This document shows positions 54,001 through 63,439 of a stretch of DNA of 64,000 nucleotides, one piece after another. How positions within the stretch are numbered: the first letter of the stretch is position 1; each line of letters opens with the position of its first letter. This DNA is from Bedellia somnulentella (lineage: Eukaryota > Arthropoda > Insecta > Lepidoptera > Bedelliidae): assembly GCA_963576735.1 (NCBI GenBank), contig OY755187.1, positions 11,842,001 to 11,906,000 on the forward strand, in the 5' to 3' direction. A model generated the notes under the pieces. The model worked only from the letters and a program-made list of their open reading frames with translations, had not been told where the DNA came from and did no database searches. Position numbers and translations under genes: made by a program.

Positions 54001-54622
54001 TAACCTAAGTTGATTGAATTCATACACAACAAACATTCAACAATTGTTTATAGGTTAACTTTTAATTTAAATTTATTTACAAATATTTTATTTTATACAA
54101 TACATATACACTTATACACTTTACCAGCATCCTACACATGGATCATTCACATTGTTCACTATTTATGTCTTCCTTCTAGGTACAGTAAACAGCTGACCAC
54201 CTAAAGGTCATTGACATTGAGGTAGTTGACCTTACAAGTTCATCGACTTTGAACTTTGGTATTATATATTTTTTAGATTCTTTTATCAGATGTATTTGAA
54301 TCAGCGCGATGATCAATCACCATGGTCATCATCATCAACGATGGTCATCATCATCATTTTCTTCATAATTTATTTTCTTAAGGGGAAAGCCCAGGAAATA
54401 TTTCATGTCAACGAACACATTTCGTTGCCATTAGTAACTTAACTATTTATTTTAAATTCAATTATTTCATTTGTGTAGTTGCTAGTGTTCATGATTTTTA
54501 ATAATCTTTCTCTGGCTTACGCATCCTTTCTTCAATAACAATTGAAGCACAGAGGCTGGCATTCAGTTAGCCCAATGTAATTTAATATATGGGTAACACC
54601 CACCTCACATATGAGGAACTAT
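54001..54622 (+). pseudogene. BEL-A 3' region: spacer and integrase remnant
   Basis: About 370 bp of non-coding spacer, including TCATCATCATCAACGATGG microsatellite-like DNA and an AAGGTCA/TGACCTT inverted pair. Then comes a decayed piece matching the BEL-B integrase region (GGGGAAARCCCA, GAAATATTT, GGGTAACACCCACCTCACAT). The LINE interrupts it at 54622. Confidence 0.65.
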
Positions 54623-54650
54623 ACACCTAGTTTTATGTGATTTCGCAACT

Positions 54651-56888
54651 TTGAAAGTCTTTAAATCTACGGATACTCTACTTAAACTTGATTCTTATCA
54701 CCCTGGTCTCTGCATATCAGTGTTTTCGCCTAAAATTTCCTACATTCGAGAAAATATACGACAAAAATATAATTTTCATAAGGTAGATTACACTTGCATT
54801 AACAGTGAATTGGAAAAAACGGATTGGTTCAAATTGTTCAATGGGAAAAATATAGATGAGATGGTTGAGGCGTTTTATGGTGAATTGTACCAGTTAATAG
54901 ATGGGCATGTTCCTAAGTGTCAGAATAAAACACATCACTACCCGTCTTGGTTTACAACTACACTTACTAAATTACTGAAGGATAAAGAAAAATTACGTAA
55001 CAAATATTTCAAGTATAGGAATCCCCGTGACGAAATTGAGTATAAATTACTACGTACGCGTTGCCACAAACTAATTAATAAATGCTTTGTTCAGTACAAA
55101 CATTCAATCGAGAGTAATATAAAAAACAATCCACGCGCATTTTGGCGATATATCAAAGAAACTCGTGGTAGTTCATCCACATTACCAAGTCAAATGCACC
55201 TCGGACATAAATTAGCTACCACTGGTGGGGAAATAACAAATCTATTTGCCAGTCACTTCGCGAGTTTGTATTCCACCAACTCTATGAACAGCACTATTGC
55301 TCGCGGATCTAATGCTACTAAAAATATTAGTACTGATTGTCTTAATCATGTATATATATCGGAAGACAGCATATCAAAATGCATTAAAAAACTGGATATT
55401 TACAAAGGGAGCGGTCCCGATGGTATTCCTCCTATGTTTGTCAAACGATGTAGAGCATCGCTTACACTACCTTTACACCTCATCTTCAACAGATCACTAT
55501 CAGAGAGCGTGTTTCCAGAGGAATGGAAGAAAAGTAGATTAACACCAATTCACAAAAAAGGAGATGCTAACGATATAGAAAACTATCGGCCAGTATCTAT
55601 ACAATCCTGTTTTGCGAAATTATTTGAACAAAATGTTGAACACATTATGTCATCTCATTTCCAAAACGTCATAACACCAAATCAACACGGTTTTCGCAGA
55701 GGTCGCTCAGTTCAAACAAATCTCGTCTCTTTTGTGACCGACGTGTGCCATGAGTTGGATAGCGGTGAGGAAATGCATGTTATTTATACCGACTTCAAAG
55801 CCGCATTTGATAAAGTGTGTCATAAATTGCTTGTTAATAAACTAGAGAGCATGGGTATTTGTGGGTCTTTATTGAGATGGTTTTCATCATATTTGGAAAA
55901 AAGATCACAGTTTGTCGCGACATGTGGCTACAAATCAGACACTATATATGCCACATCTGGAGTGCCACAAGGATCGCACCTGTCTCCAATTCTGTTCTCA
56001 TTATTTATCAATGACATTGCAGAGGTAATAGAGCAGAGCAGATTATCTTTGTTTGCAGATGATTTGAAGATCTACGCTAGAGCAAGTGACGAGAACTGTA
56101 AACATCTGCAAGATGACTTGAATCGGTTGTCAGAGTGGTGCGATCGGAATCACATGCCACTCAACTTAAATAAGTGTTACGACATGAAATTTACAAGGAA
56201 AAAGAAACCCTTCCCGATGCGTTACTCCATGAATGGAGTTCAATTAGCAGAAGTAAACGAAGTGCGCGATTTGGGTGTTATTTTGGATAGAAATCTTACG
56301 TTTGTTCCTCACATAGATACAATTGTTAAAAAATCAGCAATGATGTTGGGATTTCTGAAGCGCAATACGAAGGAGTTCAAACATACTAAAACTAAAATCT
56401 GTCTATATAACGCCTTGGTCCGCAGCAATCTGGAATTCGCAAGCGTAATATGGAACCCTTATTATGCTGTATCTTCCCAACGCATTGAATCCATTCAACG
56501 GGCTTTTACTCGATATTTAGCATTCAGAACACCCGGAATATCGTACAGGCAGCCTTATACTCAAAGATTAGAGTTTTTTGAGATGAAATCATTATTTAAT
56601 CGTCGGAAAATGTTAGACTCTTCTTTTTTATATAAGGTAGTAAATAATTACATTGACTGTGATGAAGTAATCAAAAATATAAATTTAACTGTTCCCTTCA
56701 AATATCCTCGATATACAATTAGGAATATATTTAATGTTAGAAGATGCCGTACCAATATTGGACTTAATTCACCCATCACGAGAATGTGTAAAAGCTACAA
56801 CGAAATGCAGGCAAAACACTGTGAAATTGACATATTTGGTGACTCTTTGGCAGTTTTTAAGCAAAAAGTTAAAGTTGTAAATACATAA
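54651..56888 (+). CDS. LINE ORF2: intact reverse transcriptase region, endonuclease missing
   Basis: The open frame starts about 54615; the first residues (LDSYHPGLCISV) are the very end of the endonuclease domain, so there is no true start codon. RT blocks: GSGPDGIPPMFVK, WKKSRLTPIHKKGD, YRPVSIQSCFAKLFE, YTDFKAAFDKV (motif A, catalytic Asp), GVPQGSHLSPILFSLFINDI (motif B) and LFADDLKIYA (motif C, two catalytic Asp). The thumb follows (EVRDLGVILDRNLTFVPHID) and then a Jockey/CR1-type C-terminal tail. No internal stop in about 745 codons implies a young copy. It copies its own RNA at nicked DNA; this copy is immobile because the 5' part is lost. Confidence 0.85.
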   Translation: MKVFKSTDTLLKLDSYHPGLCISVFSPKISYIRENIRQKYNFHKVDYTCINSELEKTDWFKLFNGKNIDEMVEAFYGELYQLIDGHVPKCQNKTHHYPSWFTTTLTKLLKDKEKLRNKYFKYRNPRDEIEYKLLRTRCHKLINKCFVQYKHSIESNIKNNPRAFWRYIKETRGSSSTLPSQMHLGHKLATTGGEITNLFASHFASLYSTNSMNSTIARGSNATKNISTDCLNHVYISEDSISKCIKKLDIYKGSGPDGIPPMFVKRCRASLTLPLHLIFNRSLSESVFPEEWKKSRLTPIHKKGDANDIENYRPVSIQSCFAKLFEQNVEHIMSSHFQNVITPNQHGFRRGRSVQTNLVSFVTDVCHELDSGEEMHVIYTDFKAAFDKVCHKLLVNKLESMGICGSLLRWFSSYLEKRSQFVATCGYKSDTIYATSGVPQGSHLSPILFSLFINDIAEVIEQSRLSLFADDLKIYARASDENCKHLQDDLNRLSEWCDRNHMPLNLNKCYDMKFTRKKKPFPMRYSMNGVQLAEVNEVRDLGVILDRNLTFVPHIDTIVKKSAMMLGFLKRNTKEFKHTKTKICLYNALVRSNLEFASVIWNPYYAVSSQRIESIQRAFTRYLAFRTPGISYRQPYTQRLEFFEMKSLFNRRKMLDSSFLYKVVNNYIDCDEVIKNINLTVPFKYPRYTIRNIFNVRRCRTNIGLNSPITRMCKSYNEMQAKHCEIDIFGDSLAVFKQKVKVVNT

Positions 56889-57073
56889 GATGGGGCCAGT
56901 TTGTATTGTATTGTATTTAATTTTATTAATTTACTAATATTGTTATTTACTGACATTTAAATTGTTGTTATGATTGTATTGTATTTTTTTTAATTCAACA
57001 ACTTTATTGAATTATTCTAACTAGAGAATAAGTCAAACATTTATATAGGTGTATTTATTGATTTGATTATTAA

Positions 57074-57479
57074 TGAAGGTTAGCAGGCTGTCTGTGCGCC
57101 TGCTGCTCGTTCACGTACTCGATCAGCCTCGTGGTGGCGTCTCAAGTCGAAGGTGGTGGAGTTGTAGTAGAAATAACACGGCAACTTGTTCTACTATGCT
57201 TTACTGTTAGATGTACTATTTATAATTACATATAATATATTTTAAGTTATATGGACTCTATACAGTATGAATTATGAATAAAATGACTCTGAACAATCTA
57301 ATCGTCTTCTTGGGATTCTTCAATTGTGAAAAGTAAAAAGGGAGGAATAGTGCCTGAGGCGGCGTATTTATAGGCTAAACTGTTTGTCTCCTTTCTGATG
57401 GCGCTTGACGTGACTGACGCGACTCTGGATTGTTTATGTTTTGAGCCCGTTAAAGCACTTGGATCCAAGTGCTTTAACA
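57074..57479 (-). repeat. BEL-B 3' LTR
   Basis: 406 bp, the same sequence as 62116-62521. The preceding AATGGCCCCCCAGTA occupies the place of the polypurine tract. Confidence 0.9.
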
Positions 57480-57506
57480 TACTGGGGGGCCATTGAAGAC
57501 GAGTCT

Positions 57507-58240
57507 TCAATCTTCTTCTACAAGTAGGCACAAGCGATTTATGGCTCGCCTTACTGTCGATTGCATGGTCTTGATATCGGCCACTCTCGGGACACCATCT
57601 GCTCCTGGATATAGTTTAGTGACTCGCCCTCTTCACCATAACAGAGGTGGAGAGTTATCTTCGCTTATTAGGACAAGATCACCCATGCGCAAGTCTCTAC
57701 ATCTTACTCGCCATTGAGTTCGCTGTTGTAGCTCTGATAAATATTCCCTGTGCCATCTCCTCCAAGATGTTTGCCGTAGCTGCTCCAACAGTTGAAAGCG
57801 ATCCAATCTCTTCGTCGGTAAGTCTGCCAGATCCGGTGATGGAAGAGCCGTGAGTGACCTGCCGAGGAGAAAGTGTCCCGGTGTGAGAACTGCCAAATCA
57901 TTTGGGGAGGAGGAAAGGGGAGCGATGGGTCTACTGTTGAGGATAGCCTCAACCTGGGCAAAAAGAGAAGATAATTCCTCGAATGTGAGGTGGGTGTTAC
58001 CCATGATGCGTTTAATGTGAAACTTAGCAAGCTTAATGCAAGCTTCCGCGCTTCCGTTGAAATTAGGGGCGTAAACCGGGCAAAATCTAAAGTTAATATT
58101 TTGAACATTAGCAAACTGCACCAATGAGTCTTTAGTGTCGTTAAAAAATGAATTTATTTCCTTAGCTGCGGCAACGAAATTTCGCTCATTGTCACAAAAT
58201 ATTTCCGTGGGTTTTCCCCTGGCGAAAATAAAAGCCTAAA
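57507..58240 (-). pseudogene. BEL-B integrase, C-terminal two thirds
   Basis: The frame reads RGKPTEIFCDNERNFVAAAK (second Asp of the DDE triad in CDNERNF), YAPNFNGSAEACIKLAKFHI (the Glu in SAEAC), LNSRPIAPLSS, LTPGHFLLGRSL, WRRWHREYLSELQQRTQW and a C-terminal domain (RGRVTKLYPGADGVPRVADI). The stop is at 57507-57509. The zinc-binding N-terminus and first Asp are missing, and one in-frame stop follows PPLLW. Integrase would insert the cDNA; this one cannot work alone. Confidence 0.8.
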
Positions 58241-58599
58241 GAAATTATGATGATGACCACCGTTGATGATGATGATAATCATGGTGATTTATCATCGCAC
58301 TGATTCAAATACATCAGATAAATGAATCCAAAAAATATATATATATGCTAAAGTTCAAAGTCGATGAACTTGTAAGGTCAACTACCTCGATGTCAATGAC
58401 CTTTAGGTAGTCAGCTGTTTACTGTATCTAGAAGGAAAGACATAATAAAATAGCAAATAATGATTGATCCATGTGTAGGATGATGTAAAGTGTATAAGTA
58501 TTGTATAAAGTAAAATATTTGTATATAAATGTAAATTAAAAGTAAACCATAAACAATTGTTGAATGTTTGTTGTGTATGAATTCATTCAACTTAGGTTA
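58241..58599 (-). other. BEL-B spacer between protease and integrase
   Basis: Non-coding, shared with BEL-A at about 90% by eye. Contains the AAGGTCA/TGACCTT inverted pair and ATGATGATG-type DNA. It marks where RT and RNase H are absent. Confidence 0.7.
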
Positions 58600-60813
58600 T
58601 TAATAACCAATTGGTTTTGGTAAGGTGTAAGTATCACCAAGACTGTAATCTGCTGCCTTGAGTGGGCTGAGAGGACAGAAACGTCTAGTTTTTAGTCTAT
58701 GAGTTCTAGTTAACTTGGTAAAAGAACTGCTACTAACAAAATTACAAGTTTGTGAATTTTGTGGTAATGAATGGGAAATCTTGCCAGCTATAATCCAGCC
58801 TAGCTGTGAATGATGCAGCATGGGTAGGCCTGGACCTAAGGTGAGCCTTTCGGAGCCAAGTAGATCCCAGAATAGATCGCCTCCAATCATAATATCAACC
58901 TTTAGAGGTTGATTGAATTGAGGATCAGCTAATGTGATAGCTGAGGGAAGAGTGATATTTGAAACATCAATGGCTTCATTAGAATGCCTTTTTGCTATAG
59001 AAGGCAACACCAAAAAGGTGTGAAGATGTGAGTATGTGCCAGTGTGGGCACGAATTAACGCTGAGCACTGATGTGGTCTCAGGTTAAGAAAGGTGTTCCC
59101 AACGCCTGCAACACTGTTGTGTATTGAGGGTGTGGAAGCTAACTTAAGGCGATTCCTTAAGTCAGCGGAAAGAAAAGAGTAGTCAGAGCCGCTATCTAGC
59201 AAGCATCTGACTGTCTCCACCTTACCATTTTGGGGATTGATGATGTCAATCATGGCGGTGGAGCGAATGATCCCTGAAGGGGAAACTGGAGGACTGAGAG
59301 AAAGCGACTGAGGCATTGAAGTGACAGGATGTGATGATGGAGCAACATCATTTTGAAGAAGGGGAGAGCTGTGTATCAGAGTGTGATGGCGTCCACCACA
59401 CTTACGACAGTCTCCATAGGGACACTTGGCAACCATATGGTCAGACCGAAGGCAATTTGTGCAAACCTTAAGCCCAGTGACCCTACTCCGTCTGTCAGCC
59501 AATGTGAGCTTTCTGAAACGTAAGCATCGGAACAGTAAATGTTTACCCTTGCAAAGGGGGCACTTGAAATTAGTATTAGTTGTAACTGTTGATGCTAGAG
59601 TGGCATTGGGTAAACGTGAGGGCAATTGAGGATTGCTAGCCTCATCACTTACCTTACCTGAAGTGGAAACAATAAAGGCTTGAGGTGGATTTATTGTTTG
59701 TTTAATATGATTGTTACTATGATAGTGTTTTAAATCATGACTATTATTATTATTATTGTGACTGTTGTTTGAACCCTGTGATGTGTTAACCCTTACCTTA
59801 CTTTGAGGTAATGTCTCTAAAATGTCAGCTCTTATCTTTAAAAATTCTTTTAAGTCATTAAAGGTTGGCAACTCTGAATGAAGATTGCCTTTGTATTCTT
59901 CCCATTTGACATTGGTATTTTGATCAAACTTTGAGGAAGCTAAATAAATTAAAATAGAATCCCAGTGTTGAACTGGTTGACCTAAAGTCTGTAAAGCCCT
60001 AACATTCTTGGTGATGTGATCACTTAAAAACCTAAGAGACTTGTCTGATTCACTCTGCATAACCTTGAGATTAAAAAGTGCACTGAGGTGATTATTAACT
60101 AATTGTTTTGTATTGTTATACCTTTCACATAATATATTCCATGCTTCTACATAATTGAAATCAGATACCTCAAGATTTGCTATAACCCTGGCTGCTTCAC
60201 CTTGTAGGTATGAGCAGAGGTAATGAAATTTATGAATGGGTTTAATGTGATTATTATTGTGAATTAATGATTCAAATGTATCTCTGAATTCAAGCCATTT
60301 GAAGTATGAACCATCAAACTTAGGTATAGTGATTTCAGGTAGCCTAAACCCCATTGTGCCTTGACCATTACAGTGGCATGGATGGGAGGCCTTTGACCCT
60401 TCAGTGGCATCTCGGAATTGGTCTGCAGGTTTGTTGACACCGAGCAGATTTCGTGCCTTCACAATACAAGAACAGAATTCATTTGATATGAGTTCTCTTT
60501 CATCTAATTCATAATCTAAGTTACTAAAATTAAGAGCTTCCATTTGTGATTGCAGGTGTTCAAATTGAGAGTTTAACTCCAAAAACTTGTCTAATTTGAA
60601 TGTTAATTCAGCTACTTGAATAGAGCTTAATGGCTTATCACCTCCATGTTCCATGAGGTTAATTAAAAGGTTATTAAATTTAGTCACTTGCCCTTTGATT
60701 GAAGTGCGTTTGTACTTAAGCACAGTATATTCATCGCTTGCCATTTTGGCAGGGCTTGAGCTTCGACTGGCATGAGCAGTGTTTGTTTTTACTGATAATT
60801 CACTGTCAGTCAT
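58600..60813 (-). CDS. BEL-B gag-protease polyprotein, 737 aa
   Basis: Same domain order as in BEL-A: gag core with LPEITIPKFDGSYFKWLEFR, zinc knuckles (CPLCKGKHLLFRC, CTNCLRSDHMVAKCPYGDC, CRKCGGRHHTLIH) and protease with LLDSGSDYSFLS. One extra Asn lies in the Asn-rich linker. Residues 1-72 differ at roughly 28 positions from BEL-A (for example EHGGDKPLSSIQVAELTF), yet the following 660 differ at only about 18. No stop codon interrupts the frame. As in BEL-A it ends in TAA, followed by non-coding spacer. Confidence 0.88.
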   Translation of the reverse strand: MTDSELSVKTNTAHASRSSSPAKMASDEYTVLKYKRTSIKGQVTKFNNLLINLMEHGGDKPLSSIQVAELTFKLDKFLELNSQFEHLQSQMEALNFSNLDYELDERELISNEFCSCIVKARNLLGVNKPADQFRDATEGSKASHPCHCNGQGTMGFRLPEITIPKFDGSYFKWLEFRDTFESLIHNNNHIKPIHKFHYLCSYLQGEAARVIANLEVSDFNYVEAWNILCERYNNTKQLVNNHLSALFNLKVMQSESDKSLRFLSDHITKNVRALQTLGQPVQHWDSILIYLASSKFDQNTNVKWEEYKGNLHSELPTFNDLKEFLKIRADILETLPQSKVRVNTSQGSNNSHNNNNNSHDLKHYHSNNHIKQTINPPQAFIVSTSGKVSDEASNPQLPSRLPNATLASTVTTNTNFKCPLCKGKHLLFRCLRFRKLTLADRRSRVTGLKVCTNCLRSDHMVAKCPYGDCRKCGGRHHTLIHSSPLLQNDVAPSSHPVTSMPQSLSLSPPVSPSGIIRSTAMIDIINPQNGKVETVRCLLDSGSDYSFLSADLRNRLKLASTPSIHNSVAGVGNTFLNLRPHQCSALIRAHTGTYSHLHTFLVLPSIAKRHSNEAIDVSNITLPSAITLADPQFNQPLKVDIMIGGDLFWDLLGSERLTLGPGLPMLHHSQLGWIIAGKISHSLPQNSQTCNFVSSSSFTKLTRTHRLKTRRFCPLSPLKAADYSLGDTYTLPKPIGY

Positions 60814-62100
60814 ATTGAAAAGGAAATTAATAATTAATAAGTAACTAGTTAAGTGAAAGGTTCTGTATATAGATAAATTTCTGGAGTTAATTGTTATAGT
60901 AAAGGGTGTGGCAAGAATGTAAAATTAAAGTAAATTGTAAACCGGTTTACGCTCCTTGTGAAGGTGACGCCGCTGGAGACAACAGGCAGCAGCTGAATGA
61001 TGCAGGCCTGCGTTCCTCGGTGAAGTTCACGTTCACTGAAATTGTTTGAAACAGTAGTAAGTATATATCCCTGAATCGTTTGGTAGAGCGGAAACTGGCA
61101 TGAAACTAACCAATATTAAGTTTGTATATTGAAATTAATTGAATTAAGTGAAGAGTTGATTGATATGCTGCTAGAGTAGCCGGCACATGTGAGGTATGAG
61201 TACCTTAACTGCTGCCTTTACTTAATTGAGTGAATGTATATAAGCAAAGTGAGTCAATGATTCACATGTGCACTTGATGGCTGTAGAAAATATATGGTTG
61301 ATTAACCTAAGTGAAGAGCATGTGGTTTTGTAAAATTAGTTATGTTGCTCACTAGTTTTACAAAAACACTAAAATGCCAAAGTGAAGTTAAAATATTGAA
61401 AACTAAGTAATTAATGCAAGACAAGGCTGAAATTCTGATATTGATATGATTAAGAAACTATTTAAGTTGACATGTGGTATGAAACATAACCTGGATGTCC
61501 TTAATAGAGTGCGCTGATTCCACTTGGTGAGGCGTTGGAGCCTGTTAGATGAATTGCTGTAAGGTTAAGTTGCAATTATCTTTGTAAATGTTATGCGCTA
61601 ACTCTGTAGCACATGGGAGGCCTATGTCATACACTGGATCACAGAAACCAGCGGCTGTGGCTCAGAAATAGCTGAGTGGTGATTGCCTTGTGCAATCAGT
61701 TCAACTTTAATTTCATCATGTGGACCATGCCGTTGAGAATCTATTCTAACCTCAAAATTTTAAGAAATAAATGGGAAGTAATGTGCTTTCTAGGTAATTA
61801 AATAGATTTATGATAAGATTGATGTAAAATACAAAGGGATTGCTGAGATATTAATGGATGTAAATTGATTATCTATTGATTATCTTGACTAATTTGCCCG
61901 TGGTGAGGGGTTTTAAGGTGAGGAAAAGAAAGGAATGATTGGCTTACGACACTCTCCTCGGTAAGATGCTGGCAGGTGGGATGGCTGCTGTGTCCAACCC
62001 TTGGACCTGGCTTCTTCACCGGCGGCTTGGCGTGGCGTGGCATGGTCCTCCTTTTCTCTCGTTCTGCTGGTGGTGCCTCTGCTGCGTAGGCTGAAGTTTC
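60814..62100 (-). other. BEL-B leader
   Basis: 1.3 kb, homologous to the BEL-A leader but clearly more diverged than the gag core. No conserved reading frame. Confidence 0.6.
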
Positions 62101-62114
62101 TGTTCGGGCGCCAA
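62101..62114 (-). promoter_or_regulatory. BEL-B primer-binding site (tRNA-Lys)
   Basis: TGGCGCCCGAACA and the next G lie just inside the 5' LTR. About 14 bases match the BEL-A site, after which it reads GAAAC and no longer GGGAC. Confidence 0.75.
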
Positions 62115-62115
62115 A

Positions 62116-62521
62116 TGAAGGTTAGCAGGCTGTCTGTGCGCCTGCTGCTCGTTCACGTACTCGATCAGCCTCGTGGTGGCGTCTCAAGTCGAAGGTGGTG
62201 GAGTTGTAGTAGAAATAACACGGCAACTTGTTCTACTATGCTTTACTGTTAGATGTACTATTTATAATTACATATAATATATTTTAAGTTATATGGACTC
62301 TATACAGTATGAATTATGAATAAAATGACTCTGAACAATCTAATCGTCTTCTTGGGATTCTTCAATTGTGAAAAGTAAAAAGGGAGGAATAGTGCCTGAG
62401 GCGGCGTATTTATAGGCTAAACTGTTTGTCTCCTTTCTGATGGCGCTTGACGTGACTGACGCGACTCTGGATTGTTTATGTTTTGAGCCCGTTAAAGCAC
62501 TTGGATCCAAGTGCTTTAACA
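62116..62521 (-). repeat. BEL-B 5' LTR
   Basis: Starts TGTTAAAGCACTTGGATCC with an AAGCACTTGGATCCAAGTGC palindrome, ends CTGCTAACCTTCA. Contains CCTATAAATACGCC, a probable TATA box (about 62405-62415, minus strand). Identical to the 3' LTR as read. Confidence 0.9.
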
Positions 62522-62672
62522 ATTAATTTAAGTTAGTTTTAAGATTTTAAATAATCAGTTAATTTAATTTTTATTTATTTAATTTGATTAATTTTTATTT
62601 ATTGATTTAATTTGATTATTAATTTAAGTTAGTTTTAAGATTTTAAATAATCAGTTAATTTAATTTTATAAT
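62522..62672 (+). repeat. about 100-bp tandem repeat in the LINE 3' UTR
   Basis: The block ATTAATTTAAGTTAGTTTTA to CAGTTAATTTAATTTT occurs at 62522-62572 and again at about 62621-62670. The sequence left of BEL-B (TTATTGATTTGATTATTAA) matches the unit end, so BEL-B landed inside this array. Confidence 0.75.
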
Positions 62673-62839
62673 AATGTTAGCAATGTTTTGAATTATTTCG
62701 ATTTCCAAAATGAATGATGTGATTAGCCTATAATTGGTGTATTTAGTTGATATGTGTCCTTTAAATTTAAGTATTTTCGAAGATTGTGTACTATTTTCAC
62801 TGTTGGCAATCCGTAATAAATAAATAAAATAAAAACTAT

Positions 62840-63045
62840 CTTCCCTTTTTTGCTCGGGTTGAGGTCATCCTAAACTTGACCTACCTCTCCCCTCTCTTCC
62901 TCCTCCCAAATGATTTGGCAGTTCTCACACCAAGGCACTTTCTCCTCGGCAGGTCACTCACCAAGCAAGAGCCACCAGACCTACCGCGACAACTGGAATG
63001 ATGTGGAAGTTCGATTGAAGACTAGTCTTCAATGGCCCCCCAGTA
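62840..63045 (+). pseudogene. BEL-A integrase remnant, right part
   Basis: CTTCCTCCTCCCAAATGATT, TCTCCTCGGCAGGTCACTCA and CTTCAATGGCCCCCCAGTAT match the BEL-B integrase and 3' end, but with frameshifts and a deletion between them. It is continuous with 54622 once the LINE is removed. Confidence 0.75.
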
Positions 63046-63439
63046 TGTTGAAGCGTTTCAACAGAAACACGCTGACACTGGCTGAAAACATGAGCAATCC
63101 AGAGGCGTGTCAGTCACGTCAAGCACTCACAGTAGAGACAAAGAACTGTCATTAAATACTATAAATACGCCGCCTCAGGCACTATTCCTCCTTTTTTTTT
63201 ATCTACTACAAGAAGACACAGAAGACGCGAAGTCATTGTACAATTAAAGTTTATATAGCATAAACCCTAATACAGCTGTAACAGTTTCAAATAAATTCAT
63301 AATAAACCCAGTTCAAACAGGAAGATCCTATTATTTCTAATCAAATCATTCCAACCTCCATCTTCGACTTGCGACGCCACCACGAGGCTGATCGAGTCCG
63401 TGAACGAGCAGCAGGCGCGCAACAGCCTGCTAACCTTCA
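63046..63439 (+). repeat. BEL-A 3' LTR
   Basis: 394 bp, TGTTGAAGCGTTTCAACAGA to GCTAACCTTCA, with the terminal GTTGAAGCGTTTCAAC palindrome. Confidence 0.88.

Larger units (their letters stand above)
57074..62521 (-). mobile_element. BEL-B: BEL/Pao LTR retrotransposon, RT-less
   Basis: 5,448 bp on the minus strand with two LTRs of 406 bp that read identically and a 5-bp TSD ATTAA (57069-57073, 62522-62526). It carries a tRNA-Lys primer-binding site, a 1.3-kb leader, a 737-codon gag-protease ORF, a spacer and the second part of integrase. RT, RNase H and the integrase N-terminus are absent, as in BEL-A. It sits in the 3' UTR of the Jockey-like LINE. Confidence 0.92.
54623..62833 (+). mobile_element. 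Jockey-like LINE, 5'-truncated, interrupted by BEL-B
   Basis: A 6-bp TSD AACTAT (54617-54622 and 62834-62839) brackets it, and the BEL integrase sequence continues across the two flanks. It consists of 54623-57073 plus 62527-62833 (about 2.76 kb) and ends in AATAAATAAATAAAATAAA. Confidence 0.88.
48412..63439 (+). mobile_element. BEL-A: BEL/Pao LTR retrotransposon, RT-less, with nested insertions
   Basis: LTRs at 48412-48788 and 63046-63439 differ at only about three positions over the shared 370 bp. The interior has a primer-binding site, long leader, gag-protease ORF and integrase remnants, but no RT or RNase H. Insertions: a TIR transposon (49641-51500) and a Jockey-like LINE (54623-62833), which itself holds BEL-B. 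The 5' LTR lacks about 20 bp at its start and no matching 5-bp TSD was found. Confidence 0.85.

Noticed and set aside
57600..57853. Plus-strand frames across the BEL-B integrase
   Set aside because: Shadows of the minus-strand integrase frame.
48412..63439. Endogenous retrovirus with envelope gene
   Set aside because: No envelope-like frame anywhere between the LTRs; domain order and 5-bp TSD fit BEL/Pao retrotransposons.
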